From positions 558,001 through 622,000 of the forward strand of contig JADMKP010000007.1 in the NCBI GenBank assembly GCA_015478775.1: 64,000 nucleotides of DNA, read 5' to 3'. Source of the stretch: Fermentimonas sp. GTDB lineage: Bacteria; Bacteroidota; Bacteroidia; Bacteroidales; Dysgonomonadaceae. Below are positions 54,070 to 63,588 of the stretch, piece after piece (the stretch's first letter is position 1; each line of letters starts with the position of its first letter). The notes under the pieces are model-generated. The model saw only the letters and a list, made by a program, of their open reading frames with translations, did no database searches and had not been told where the DNA came from. The position numbers and the translations under genes were made by a program.

Positions 54070-55446
54070 TTGCAAACAAAAAAAGAAATTGATTTCCAGA
54101 CAAAGAAAATCAGTAAGATTGTCTGGGAGTATGCGTTGCCCGGTATAATAGGCACTGTTGTTACTGCGCTATACAATGTGATTGGGCGTATTTTCATTGG
54201 TCAGAGTGTAGGAGCATTAGCTATATCCGGACTTGCTATAACATTCCCTGTAATGAACCTAACAGCTTCAATTGGAATGCTGGTAGGAGCTGGTGCTGCA
54301 GCCCGTATATCAATCAGTCTTGGAAAAAGAGACAAACTTACATCTGAAAAGATTCTGGGAAACTCTTTACTGCTCACAATTATATTAAATGCTGTTTTCA
54401 TCACACTTATTTTAATTTTTCTCGAACCCATCCTTAGAGCATTCGGGGCAAGCGATCTCACTCTTCCGTATGCTTATGACTATCTTAAAATAGTATTACT
54501 TGGGAATGTATTTGTAAGTCTTACATACAATTTTAACGCTATGATGCGTTCATCTGGCTACCCAAAAAAAGCCATGGTTACAATGTTGATTGGTGCAGTA
54601 TTCAGCGTTATCCTCACTCCTATTTTTCTATATGGATTCGATCTAGGCATTCAGGGTGTAGCCTGGGCAACAGTAGTATCAATGCTTATTGGAATGATAT
54701 TTGTTATGCATCATTTCTTGCAGAAAAAAAGTCTCATCCGATTAAAATGGAAATATATAAAACTAAATAAAAAGATAATTATTGCCATTATTTCAATCGG
54801 AATGTCACCATTTAGTATGCAGGTAGCTGCATCGGGTGTTGCTGTTTTAATGAACACATCGTTAATAAGACATGGTGGAGACCTTGCAGTAGGCGCCTAC
54901 GGAATTATAAATACAGTTTTAATGATGTTCTTAATGATAATTATGGGTCTGAATCAGGGTACACAACCAATTATAGGATATAATTACGGAGCAGGCAACT
55001 ATAAAAGAGTTAGAGCTACCCTTTTATATGCAATTAAGTTAGCAACCATCATTACTGTAACAGGAGCGTTGATAGGAGTTATTTTTCCAGGTGTTTTTGC
55101 TGCAGCCTTCACAACTGACACAGAGTTAATGAGTATAACAGAAAGAGGGATAAGGATTGCGGTATCTGCAATGCCATTGGTTGGTTTTCAGATAGTTTCT
55201 TCAAGTTTCTTTCAGAGCATTGGATTTGCTACAAAGTCGCTAATTCAGAGTCTAAGCAGACAATTGATATTTCTAGTTCCTGGCATTATACTACTACCCC
55301 GATTATGGGGCCTTGATGGCTTGTGGATAGCAATGCCGGTATCAGACATCTTGGCATTTATACTCTCTGTCTTTTTACTTACATACCAACTTCGTCAATT
55401 AAAAAGAATGGAGAACGTTAAATTAGAGAGTAGTAAAAAGCAATAA
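54070..55446 (+). CDS. MATE family efflux transporter
   Basis: A 458-residue multidrug/Na+ or H+ antiporter of the MATE family. It has twelve membrane helices in two homologous halves. The first half opens with WEYALPGIIGTVVTALYNVIG near residue 17 (broken here at residue 37). The conserved loop GLNQGTQPIIGYNYGAGNYKR (about 297-317) is the standard second-half signature. The start codon is TTG. The substrate is unknown. It is divergent from the DUF2851 gene. Confidence 0.92.
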   Translation: MQTKKEIDFQTKKISKIVWEYALPGIIGTVVTALYNVIGRIFIGQSVGALAISGLAITFPVMNLTASIGMLVGAGAAARISISLGKRDKLTSEKILGNSLLLTIILNAVFITLILIFLEPILRAFGASDLTLPYAYDYLKIVLLGNVFVSLTYNFNAMMRSSGYPKKAMVTMLIGAVFSVILTPIFLYGFDLGIQGVAWATVVSMLIGMIFVMHHFLQKKSLIRLKWKYIKLNKKIIIAIISIGMSPFSMQVAASGVAVLMNTSLIRHGGDLAVGAYGIINTVLMMFLMIIMGLNQGTQPIIGYNYGAGNYKRVRATLLYAIKLATIITVTGALIGVIFPGVFAAAFTTDTELMSITERGIRIAVSAMPLVGFQIVSSSFFQSIGFATKSLIQSLSRQLIFLVPGIILLPRLWGLDGLWIAMPVSDILAFILSVFLLTYQLRQLKRMENVKLESSKKQ

Positions 55447-55460
55447 AATCATCATTAAAT

Positions 55461-55474
55461 CTCTAATATTAGAG
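55461..55474. promoter_or_regulatory. Perfect 14-bp palindrome upstream of gpmA
   Basis: CTCTAATATTAGAG is an exact inverted repeat 11 bases upstream of the gpmA -7 box and 15 bases after the MATE stop. It overlaps the -33 region, so it could be an operator. It could also be part of a weak terminator. Confidence 0.4.
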
Positions 55475-55484
55475 TGATTTTGTG

Positions 55485-55492
55485 TAGTTTTG
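55485..55492 (+). promoter_or_regulatory. Candidate -7 box for gpmA
   Basis: TAGTTTTG matches TAnnTTTG, 61 bases ahead of the gpmA ATG. The -33 region is occupied by the palindrome CTCTAATATTAGAG and lacks TTG. Confidence 0.45.
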
Positions 55493-55553
55493 CAAGTAAC
55501 AATAGACAATAAAATCAGAAAAAGATAATTTACTAATATATTAAAATTAACGT

Positions 55554-56303
55554 ATGAAAAAAGTAGTTTTAATTCGCCACGGCGAGAGCGTTTGGAATAA
55601 GGAAAACCGTTTTACGGGATGGACTGATGTAGACTTAACAGAAAAAGGTATTGAAGAAGCGCATAAAGCAGGTAAGTATCTTAAAAAAGAAGGTTTCCAG
55701 TTTGAAAAAGCTTACACTTCTTACCTTAAAAGAGCTGTTAAAACTTTAAACGTAGTTCTAGATGAGATGGATCTAGACTGGATTCCAGTTGAAAAAACAT
55801 GGCGTTTAAACGAAAAGCATTACGGAATGCTTCAAGGATTAAATAAAGCAGAAACTGCAGAAAAATATGGCAACGAGCAAGTACTAGTTTGGCGCAGAAG
55901 CTACGACGTACCACCTACTCCTCTTGAAAAAGAAGATGAACGATCTCCTTTTCAGGAAGCACGTTATAAAGGGGTAGATGCAAATGATCTTCCTCTTACC
56001 GAATCATTAAAAGAAACTGTTGATCGTATTCTACCTTACTGGAACGATGTAATTGTACCTGATATAAAAAACAATTATAATGAAATTATAGTAGCAGCTC
56101 ATGGTAACAGTTTACGTGGTATTATCAAACATCTTAAAAACATTTCTGATGAAGATATCGTAAACCTTAACTTACCCACAGCTGTTCCTTATGTATTTGA
56201 GTTTGATGACGAAATGAATCTTCAGAAAGATTATTTTCTAGGCGATCCAGAAGAAATCAAAAAGTTGATGGATGCAGTAGCTAATCAGGGAAAAGCGAAA
56301 TAA
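55554..56303 (+). CDS. gpmA: 2,3-bisphosphoglycerate-dependent phosphoglycerate mutase
   Basis: Interconverts 3- and 2-phosphoglycerate in glycolysis. The phosphohistidine motif [20 protein letters not shown] begins at residue 6, and the second active-site His is in [10 protein letters not shown] near residue 182. The 249 residues match the long, cofactor-dependent form, as do [20 protein letters not shown] (near residue 85) and the C-terminal tail. It is flanked by its own -7 box and a strong terminator. Confidence 0.96.
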   Translation: MKKVVLIRHGESVWNKENRFTGWTDVDLTEKGIEEAHKAGKYLKKEGFQFEKAYTSYLKRAVKTLNVVLDEMDLDWIPVEKTWRLNEKHYGMLQGLNKAETAEKYGNEQVLVWRRSYDVPPTPLEKEDERSPFQEARYKGVDANDLPLTESLKETVDRILPYWNDVIVPDIKNNYNEIIVAAHGNSLRGIIKHLKNISDEDIVNLNLPTAVPYVFEFDDEMNLQKDYFLGDPEEIKKLMDAVANQGKAK

Positions 56304-56345
56304 ATAATTACAGATTTATTTCTGTCCAATTTAATAGTTTAAATA

Positions 56346-56383
56346 AAATCGTTGTAGCATATCTTTGTTACAACGATTTTTTT
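56346..56383. terminator. Bidirectional terminator after gpmA
   Basis: AAATCGTTGTA (56346-56356) pairs with TACAACGATTT (56369-56379), followed by T. Its 3' arm overlaps the last codons of the converging minus-strand gene. Confidence 0.88.
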
Positions 56384-58248
56384 AATAGTTCTACTCCATT
56401 TGCATTAAGTACACGCAAAGACATTTTGTTTCCCTCTTTCTCAAGTATAGTTACAGTAGCACTTTCAACACTATTTCCTCCTCCAATTACAACGGGAAAA
56501 TTATTGTCAACACTTCCCTTAGGATGATACTCAAATCTATGTGTATGTCCATGTAATGAGACATTAAAGTCGGCATTTTTCAGTATATAACCCCATTCAT
56601 CTAAACTTGGATTATATGCATTCTCACCTAGGCCATAAACCGGTATATGATGTATAAGAATTCTCTTTGTTGCTTGTTTAAATTCAGAGCTATTAATTTC
56701 TTTATTTAAGAAATGAGCCTGATCCTTTCTTAAACCACTAAAATCATTAAAACCATAATAAACAGGAGTATCATCAATCTTATCTTCCCCACAATCAAGA
56801 ATCACAAACCTCGTGTCTCCCCAATTAAATGAACCATATGTTTTATCACCAACATAATCCAACAAATCTCTAAGTCCTATAGAATAAGCATTTCGTATCT
56901 CGTGATTTCCACGAACATAGAATACCGGAACAGATTCTGCCCTAACTTTCTCGTTCATATAAGACAACGACGCAACAGCTTGTTTTTCATTTCTCGGATC
57001 ATCTATATTATCCCCATTAAAAACAACAAAATCATAATTATTATCCGCAATTAAATCAGAAAACAGATCTATAAGATTTCTCCTCTGATGAAGGTCGTTA
57101 AAAACAATAGCGCTAAAATCAGTTTCATTCTCTTTAGGGAGCCTAAAAGTGTAAATATCTGAAATAGCTATTTCACCAAATTCTTTTCTGTAAGCTTCAT
57201 ACACAGCAATTTCTCTTGAACACACCCTGTAATTATATGTTTCTCCCGGAATTAAATTCTCTAATCGGTATTTATGATGGAAATTATTTACAATCATTTG
57301 CCCGTCCACATAAAGTTCCATTTTCTGATCAAGATTACCATCTACCCCATACTCCACCCAACTGTGAACCGGCACATTAGTTAACCAAGAAATAGTAATT
57401 CCATTTCCTGTTGGATTTTGCAAATAAGGTTTTGTACGAAAAACACTTTCCTTATCTGAATGAATTCTTATATCAGCAAAAAGTGGTCTGTGGTCTGAAG
57501 CAACTTTTTCATTAATAACCCCTTTATCGGTTAAAAGTGACCAACTTTCTACACCATTATAACCAAATATATAGTCTATACATTTGATTGGATTATCTGC
57601 AGGAGAGGTATATTGATTATTAGGAACCAGAGATACAAACTCACTCATAAGCGATTTAACTATATCAGATTCTGGGATATCATTTATATCCCCCACAAAA
57701 AAGAAAGGCTTATTAGGATCTAACTTCTTAACTTCACTCTTGATGATATCCACAGCCTTCATCCTATCCTCTGCATTTAGAGAGAAATGTGTGTTCCCAA
57801 AATAATAATCCTCCAGTTCAACTATTAGAAGCATTCTGGGCTCATCATTACAGGGTAGAGGCACTTTTAGAACGTTGATAGGCTTCTCTTTTGACAGTAT
57901 GCCAATACCATATTTACCACCATTATAATCAATAGATGCAGCATATGTAGAATACATTAATGTTTTTCTAGATAAAAGGTCAAGCACATCAACACCATTA
58001 CTCCTACCCGTTACACTATCCAATTCTTGTATACCAATTATATCAGGAGCTGCCCACAAAATAACATTTGCAATTCTATCATAATCTGTAACATTGTCTA
58101 GGCCTTTCGCATTACGAATGTTATAAGACATCATTCTAATAGAATTTTCTTCTTTGGATGAGATTGTCTGTGAAAAAGCGCTTATACTTCCTAGTGAAAC
58201 ATTAAGTATTAACAAAAAAATAAAAGCTGAAATAATCTGTTTTTTCAT
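56368..58248 (-). CDS. Secreted fusion: endonuclease/exonuclease/phosphatase domain plus calcineurin-like phosphoesterase
   Basis: A 626-residue exported protein with a signal peptide ending SAFSQ. Domain 1 (about 32-265) is an EEP-type hydrolase with MMSYNIRN, GIQELDS near residue 72, FVGDINDIPESD near residue 186, and ASDHRPLFAD near residue 250. Residues about 270-365 form an FN3-like beta domain as in purple acid phosphatases. Domain 2 (about 370-600) is a metallophosphoesterase with FNDLHQR, FNGDNIDD, YVRGNHE, LIHHIPV and LHGHTH, so all metal ligands are present. The ATG giving MKKQII was preferred to a GTG one codon earlier. The substrate is unknown; phosphodiesters or nucleic acids are likely. 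Confidence 0.88.
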   Translation of the reverse strand: MKKQIISAFIFLLILNVSLGSISAFSQTISSKEENSIRMMSYNIRNAKGLDNVTDYDRIANVILWAAPDIIGIQELDSVTGRSNGVDVLDLLSRKTLMYSTYAASIDYNGGKYGIGILSKEKPINVLKVPLPCNDEPRMLLIVELEDYYFGNTHFSLNAEDRMKAVDIIKSEVKKLDPNKPFFFVGDINDIPESDIVKSLMSEFVSLVPNNQYTSPADNPIKCIDYIFGYNGVESWSLLTDKGVINEKVASDHRPLFADIRIHSDKESVFRTKPYLQNPTGNGITISWLTNVPVHSWVEYGVDGNLDQKMELYVDGQMIVNNFHHKYRLENLIPGETYNYRVCSREIAVYEAYRKEFGEIAISDIYTFRLPKENETDFSAIVFNDLHQRRNLIDLFSDLIADNNYDFVVFNGDNIDDPRNEKQAVASLSYMNEKVRAESVPVFYVRGNHEIRNAYSIGLRDLLDYVGDKTYGSFNWGDTRFVILDCGEDKIDDTPVYYGFNDFSGLRKDQAHFLNKEINSSEFKQATKRILIHHIPVYGLGENAYNPSLDEWGYILKNADFNVSLHGHTHRFEYHPKGSVDNNFPVVIGGGNSVESATVTILEKEGNKMSLRVLNANGVELLKKSL

Positions 58249-58260
58249 CACAATAAAATA

Positions 58261-59985
58261 TTATTTGACAATTAGGGGAGCTATTAGAGAATATCCTTTA
58301 TCGTTAGGATGTAACCCATCAGTAAATAGGGACTCGTCGATACTACCATTTTTCATAAGCTTTTCACTAACATCCATGTAGAGCCAGTTGTTATTGCGAG
58401 ACATTATAGAAATTTGCTCATTGAGACTTTTAACCTTTTCCTCCTTACCCCTTCTTGGCAATATACCAATAACCTTAATTTCTGCATTGGGCTGTCTAAT
58501 CTGAATTTGTTTACAAAGAAATTGCAATCCGTCAAAAATCTCTCCATCAGTGCTTAAACCAATATTATTAGTACCAATCATAAGTATTATCTCATCAGCA
58601 TTATATCCATCAAGCTCTCCATGATAAACCCTCCATAAAACATTCTCTATTCTGTCCCAACCACAACCTAAGTTAAAGTAACCATTAGGCCCCATATACT
58701 TTTTCCAGCTAACAGCACCGTTCTCTCTTCCTGTTTCATCATTCCAGTAATGTGTAATAGAATTACCGATAATGACTTTTTTAGGTGCACTTTTATCAAC
58801 TGCATCAAGCTTAGCACTATGCCTTTCTTTCCACTCATAAATATCAGGTTCTCTACGTTGACTAACAGGTCTAGTTGTAATAATATCACCTACAGGCATA
58901 TTTAAAATACTTCTAACTACTTTTTCATATGCATCAGCATAGACTTGCATACCCATATCGTTTGGATGAATATAATCTACAGCTCCATCAGTAGGAAAGT
59001 TTATGCTATCCTGATGTAAATAATATATGTTTGCTACACCAGCCTGCTTTAACGAATCAAAAACTTCTCGTGATGCTTTGTTTAAACGCTCAGACATTTC
59101 TTTCCTGTCGGCAATCATTTCATCATTCAAATAACCAATATGATCTGTAATTAAAATAGGGATATTACTCTTTTCTCTAATTGCCAACACACCATATGCT
59201 GTTCTTTTCTTGACTTCATCAATAGTAAGGTTTCCCATATTTGGAAGACAATCATAAATTATTAAAGAAACTTCAAGTTCATTTATCAAATCAACTTTCA
59301 CTTTTTCTAGCGGTCCATTTCCAGAATAAGCAAGATTTATAACAGGATAATCAAGCCTACGAGACAAGATGTTTGTCCAAGCCATACCAGGACGTGATGC
59401 ACAAGCCCCCTGAGCAATTGAAGTTCCATATACTACTATAGGTTTTTCTTTTAATAATGGTATAAACGAAAACTCCGATGATTCAGGAACACCAATCTCC
59501 AGCCACGTTATACTATTATAAAGGGGCAGAAACAATCGATATTCATACCCTTTTTTGTGATAGTTGCTCTCAATAATATTATTAAATGAGTACCTAACCG
59601 TATCACCAAAACTATATCTATCTGTTAATAGTCGCCAATTACCATCCGGGTCAATTGCATATAAATCAACTCCCGATTTACCTGTTGCTGACATATGATT
59701 CATTGCTAAGGGCCCACTAACACCATATCTCACTTCAATTTTATCAGCATTGGTGTAAAAGTGAATAGATAATCCAGCTGAATTTTGTGACAAGTCCCAA
59801 ACGCTACCTCTAACAATATCTTTAGCTCTATTGGGAAGTCTTTGGTAACTATTCCCAATCTCTTCACTCCAACCTCTATTCTGAATTACATGGAACTCAG
59901 CATCCATTGGGTTATACCAACTGGTCTGACCAATTAAGCTTACAGTAAACAAAAACAGCAGGATGCTAACTATATTTTTTTTCAT
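58261..59985 (-). CDS. Exported double-SGNH hydrolase (GDSL-type esterase)
   Basis: A 574-residue secreted protein with a signal peptide ending LIGQ. Residues about 22-175 form a jelly-roll domain that usually precedes SGNH hydrolases. SGNH 1 (about 180-360) has VVYGTSIAQGACAS (nucleophile Ser), INLAYSGNG, and VDYIHPNDMG. SGNH 2 (about 390-574) has IIGNSITHYW, NLGCGWDRI, MIGTNNIG and DGLHPNDKGY. Both catalytic sets appear complete, so two esterase sites are likely, perhaps removing acetyl or acyl groups from glycans. It ends 12 bases before the nuclease-phosphatase fusion gene, on the same strand, so the two probably form an operon. Confidence 0.88.
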   Translation of the reverse strand: MKKNIVSILLFLFTVSLIGQTSWYNPMDAEFHVIQNRGWSEEIGNSYQRLPNRAKDIVRGSVWDLSQNSAGLSIHFYTNADKIEVRYGVSGPLAMNHMSATGKSGVDLYAIDPDGNWRLLTDRYSFGDTVRYSFNNIIESNYHKKGYEYRLFLPLYNSITWLEIGVPESSEFSFIPLLKEKPIVVYGTSIAQGACASRPGMAWTNILSRRLDYPVINLAYSGNGPLEKVKVDLINELEVSLIIYDCLPNMGNLTIDEVKKRTAYGVLAIREKSNIPILITDHIGYLNDEMIADRKEMSERLNKASREVFDSLKQAGVANIYYLHQDSINFPTDGAVDYIHPNDMGMQVYADAYEKVVRSILNMPVGDIITTRPVSQRREPDIYEWKERHSAKLDAVDKSAPKKVIIGNSITHYWNDETGRENGAVSWKKYMGPNGYFNLGCGWDRIENVLWRVYHGELDGYNADEIILMIGTNNIGLSTDGEIFDGLQFLCKQIQIRQPNAEIKVIGILPRRGKEEKVKSLNEQISIMSRNNNWLYMDVSEKLMKNGSIDESLFTDGLHPNDKGYSLIAPLIVK

Positions 59986-60106
59986 AAGTGCTTTTTTTAT
60001 GTAACGGTATTTAATGACGTGACAACTTGTAATAAAAAGAGGAATATTTAATAATACTCCCCCTAAATTTAAGTTTTATATTACGATGATATAAAATACT
60101 AATTAA

Positions 60107-60484
60107 TCACTTTGAGCTAACTTCTTTTATTGCTTTAAATTTCAGTACACCCATAAATGTATCAACTGTACCTATAATAATGGAATCTTTTATATTACCC
60201 TTCAAGCGAACTCTTTCATTTTCGATATAAACTACCCCTTTTAAAGTGTCTTTTACTAATGATACTTCACTCATTTTAATTTTATATCCTGAGCTATCCT
60301 CTACTTCACCTATAAGGACATCTTTGTCATAAGTCAGTATCAATTTACCTTTTTCATACCCATATGGAGCTTGAGCCACTTCGTATTTCCACACATTTTT
60401 GCTGCTTTTATTATTTTGAGCATCAACAAAATGCATAAAACAATTTAATAGAATCACGATTAGTAGTACAGCTGTTTTTTTCAT
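60107..60484 (-). CDS. Small exported protein of unknown function
   Basis: A 125-residue secreted protein: signal peptide ending FVDAQ near residue 23, then short beta strands with a possible lipocalin- or barrel-like alternation (KLILTYDKDVLIGEVEDSSG, RVRLKGNIKDSIIIGTVDTF). No family was recognised. It lies between the double-SGNH gene, with a 121-base gap, and the M3 peptidase terminator. Confidence 0.6.
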   Translation of the reverse strand: MKKTAVLLIVILLNCFMHFVDAQNNKSSKNVWKYEVAQAPYGYEKGKLILTYDKDVLIGEVEDSSGYKIKMSEVSLVKDTLKGVVYIENERVRLKGNIKDSIIIGTVDTFMGVLKFKAIKEVSSK

Positions 60485-60550
60485 TTCATTTTAATTAAAA
60501 GTAAGTCAAATAATAATTCCATAAATATACAACTAAAAATTAAAATATCA

Positions 60551-60595
60551 TAAAAAAAAACGGCACTTCTCATATTCAGAGTCTGGCCGTTTTTA
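60551..60595 (-). terminator. Terminator of the M3 peptidase gene
   Basis: AAAAACGGC (60556-60564) pairs with GCCGTTTTT (60586-60594). On the minus strand the stem is followed by a long T-run, ending transcription from the peptidase gene; it may also work in the plus direction. Confidence 0.75.
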
Positions 60596-60641
60596 TGATG
60601 TTTAGAGTTATATCTTATATGTATTATTTAAAAAACATTCT

Positions 60642-62744
60642 CTATTCAACTCCACTTCTTTTAAGGAGTGCATCAATAGAAGCTTCGCGACCTCTGAACT
60701 TTTTATATAACACTTCTGGCTCATCGGTATTACCTAGCTCAAGAATATTCCTTCTAAATGAATCGGCAGTAGCCTTATCAAATATTCCATTCTCTTTAAA
60801 GAGTGAGAATGCATCGGCCTCCATCACCTCAGACCATTTATAGCTATAGTAGCCAGCGGCATAACCTCCTGAGAATATATGGCTAAATGCAGTAGACATA
60901 CAAGCTTCTGGTACTGCTGGCAGAAGCTGAACCCTAGACATTGCATCTTTCTCAAAACTTCTTATTGGTGTAACATTATCAACGGTCTCAAAAGGCTTTT
61001 CGAGTGAATGCCATGCCATATCCAAGTAACCAAAAGAAAGTTGGCGCAGAGTAGCATATCCAACATTAAAGTTTGATGCTTCAATAATGTTCTGAAGTAG
61101 ATCTTCTGGCATCTTTTCGCCTGTTTCGTAATGAAACGCAAATTTATCGAGATACTCTTTCTCGGTAAGCCAATTCTCCATAAAATGCGATGGAAGCTCA
61201 ACAAAATCGCGATAAACGCTAGTACCTGATAGAGATTGATATGTTGTTTTTGTTAACATTCCATGCAAAGCATGACCAAACTCATGAAGGAATGTTTCAA
61301 CCTCATTAAAGGTCAGCAGAGCAGGAGTTGTTTCGGTAGGGCGAGTGAAGTTCATAACAATAGTAACATGTGGTCTGCTATCAACTCCATCTTTTATATA
61401 CTGACTTTTAAATGATGACATCCAAGCACCCGAGCGCTTTCCTTCACGAGGATGAAAATCGGTGTAAAGCACCGAAAGAAACTCTCCTTTTTCATCAATA
61501 ACATCAAAAGCCTCCACTTCAGGGTGGTAAACCTGAATTTCGTTATTCTTTATAAACTGAAGTCCATACAAATCAGTAGCCAATCCAAATACGCCCTTCT
61601 TCACATTCTCGAGCTCAAAATAGGGACGCGTCATCTCATCGTTAACTCCAAAATTACTATCCTTCAATTTATCCGAATAGTATGACCAATCCCATGGCAT
61701 TATATCAACAGTCTTTCCCTCCACCTTAGTAGCTAAAGCTTCAACTTCAGTCACTTCTGCCTTAGCCACAAGGGAAAATGATTCTGCAAGCTTATCTAGA
61801 AGATTAAACACACCTTCTGCACTCTTAGCCATCCTGTTTTTTAGCACATAATCAGAATAACTATCATACCCCAAAAGATTTGCAATTTCAAGTCGTGTGT
61901 TTACAATATTCACTACATTCTCACGATTATCAAATTGTCCGCCTTGCACGTTTTTGGTATTATATGCCATATATAGCTTTTCGCGAAGATCACGACGAGA
62001 CGAATACTGCATAAATGCAATATAACTAGGACCCGTAAGATCGAATACCCAACCCTCTTTATCTTTAGATTTAGCTTTAGCTGCGGCAGCATCAATAACG
62101 CTTTGTGGCAATCCTGCCAAATCGTCCTTATGAGTCAACAACATCTCGTAAGCGTTTGTCTCACGCAGATTATTTTGCCCAAACTCCAAAGAAGCTTTAC
62201 TTAACTGCAAAGAAAGAGCCCTGTACTTCTCTTTTCCTTCAGGGGACAAAGTAGCGCCACTATTCTCAAAACCTTCGTAATACTTTTCAACAAGTCGTTT
62301 TTGTTCATTTGTTAATCCCAACTCGCCCCTTTGATTATAAACAGATTTAACACGATCAAACAACTTCTCATTCAAATTTATATAGTTTGAGTGCTCCGAC
62401 ATCACAGGGCTCAAACGTTGAGAAATCTCCATCATCTCGTCGTTACTCTCAGAACTAAGCAGATTATAGAAAACACCACTCACTCTGTTCAACATCTCGC
62501 CAGCATACTCCAATGCCTCAATTGTATTTACAAAAGTTGGCTTATCAGTATTGGCGGCTATAGCATCTATTTGAGCCTTATGCTCTGTTATACCCTTTTC
62601 GAAAGCAGGTTCAAAATGCTCAATTTTAATTTCATCAAAAGGAGCCGTTTCATGAGGTCCATTAAACGGTTTAAAAAATGGGTTACTCCCCACTGCAACA
62701 ACTGTTGTCATCATTACTAAAAAAATTAATATCTCTTTTTTCAT
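60642..62744 (-). CDS. M3 family oligopeptidase (Dcp/OpdA-like), exported
   Basis: A 700-residue zinc metallopeptidase of the M3 family, probably periplasmic because a signal peptide occupies the first 20 residues. The zinc site FLHEFGHALHGML is near residue 490 (HExxH), with the third ligand Glu in the helix around WLTEKEYLDKFA. GYAAGYYSYKWSEVMEADAF near residue 628 is the substrate-binding tail of dipeptidyl carboxypeptidases. It would degrade short peptides from extracellular protein digestion. A TATCTTTG -7 box lies upstream. Confidence 0.94.
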   Translation of the reverse strand: MKKEILIFLVMMTTVVAVGSNPFFKPFNGPHETAPFDEIKIEHFEPAFEKGITEHKAQIDAIAANTDKPTFVNTIEALEYAGEMLNRVSGVFYNLLSSESNDEMMEISQRLSPVMSEHSNYINLNEKLFDRVKSVYNQRGELGLTNEQKRLVEKYYEGFENSGATLSPEGKEKYRALSLQLSKASLEFGQNNLRETNAYEMLLTHKDDLAGLPQSVIDAAAAKAKSKDKEGWVFDLTGPSYIAFMQYSSRRDLREKLYMAYNTKNVQGGQFDNRENVVNIVNTRLEIANLLGYDSYSDYVLKNRMAKSAEGVFNLLDKLAESFSLVAKAEVTEVEALATKVEGKTVDIMPWDWSYYSDKLKDSNFGVNDEMTRPYFELENVKKGVFGLATDLYGLQFIKNNEIQVYHPEVEAFDVIDEKGEFLSVLYTDFHPREGKRSGAWMSSFKSQYIKDGVDSRPHVTIVMNFTRPTETTPALLTFNEVETFLHEFGHALHGMLTKTTYQSLSGTSVYRDFVELPSHFMENWLTEKEYLDKFAFHYETGEKMPEDLLQNIIEASNFNVGYATLRQLSFGYLDMAWHSLEKPFETVDNVTPIRSFEKDAMSRVQLLPAVPEACMSTAFSHIFSGGYAAGYYSYKWSEVMEADAFSLFKENGIFDKATADSFRRNILELGNTDEPEVLYKKFRGREASIDALLKRSGVE

Positions 62745-62796
62745 TAAGTCTCATTTAAAATTTCTGGAAACTTTAATTATACTATCTCACTTACCA

Positions 62797-62804
62797 CAAA
62801 GATA
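62797..62804 (-). promoter_or_regulatory. Candidate -7 box for the M3 peptidase gene
   Basis: On the minus strand TATCTTTG matches TAnnTTTG, ending 52 bases before the ATG. No -33 TTG at proper spacing was found. Confidence 0.35.
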
Positions 62805-62898
62805 ATATTCAATTAACGAAATAACTAACCGGATAAACATATTTCTCGCTAAAACTGTATTAACTTAGACTTAAGTTTTATACAAAAGCATTATCAAA

Positions 62899-63588
62899 TC
62901 ACCTCATAAAATGGTCCAGACTCTTTTTCCTTTCTTTCCAATCGGGCATGAATTCTGTTAGTAGTGAATAGTATTTCTTAGAATGATTCATTTGTATTAA
63001 ATGGCACAATTCGTGCGCTATTACGTACTCAATGCAGCTTTCGGTAGATTTAATTAGTTTAATATTCATTGAGATATTGGCTTTTGATGAGCAACTCCCC
63101 CACCTAGACTTCATGTTTTTCAAGCTTATCTTATTAGGCGAGATATCATACAAACTATTAAACTTATCAACAATAGACATCATTAACTGTGGCATCAGTT
63201 TATTTGCCATTTGCCTGTACCATTGTTCCATTAAATACTTCACCAAATCTTCATTTTTACACGCAACATCAATAAATTCACCATTAATGGTTACATTATT
63301 AAACGCACCAACTGTAACACGCATAATATACATTTTGCCCAAAAACAGATGCTTTTCACCATCTACAAACTCTCTTTTTGAGTAAGTTGGTCCACGCTCC
63401 TCAAACTTCTTTTTGTGCTTCAATATCCAATTGATCCTTTTATTTATTACATCATCAATCTCCTTTTTGGTGGCACGATGGGGAGCGCGCACTACCACAC
63501 TTCCATCAGTTTGAACAATGATACCAATAGATTTGCGTGAAGATTTAACAAGAGAGTAGCTTATAGAATCAGGCTTCTTAATTTCCAT
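62899..63588 (-). CDS. YgjP/WssA-like zinc metalloprotease (DUF45)
   Basis: A 229-residue cytoplasmic protein of the YgjP (DUF45) family. The zinc motif VIAHELCHLIQMNHSKKYY is near residue 190, with LKNMKSRWGSCSSKANISMN upstream near residue 158, the family's second hallmark. The N-terminal strands (IGIIVQTDGSVVVRAPHRAT) are typical. The start is the ATG giving MEIKKPD; a TTG nine bases earlier is possible. It overlaps the stop of the preceding GDPD gene by 11 bases, suggesting coupling. Its substrates are unknown. Confidence 0.9.
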   Translation of the reverse strand: MEIKKPDSISYSLVKSSRKSIGIIVQTDGSVVVRAPHRATKKEIDDVINKRINWILKHKKKFEERGPTYSKREFVDGEKHLFLGKMYIMRVTVGAFNNVTINGEFIDVACKNEDLVKYLMEQWYRQMANKLMPQLMMSIVDKFNSLYDISPNKISLKNMKSRWGSCSSKANISMNIKLIKSTESCIEYVIAHELCHLIQMNHSKKYYSLLTEFMPDWKERKKSLDHFMR

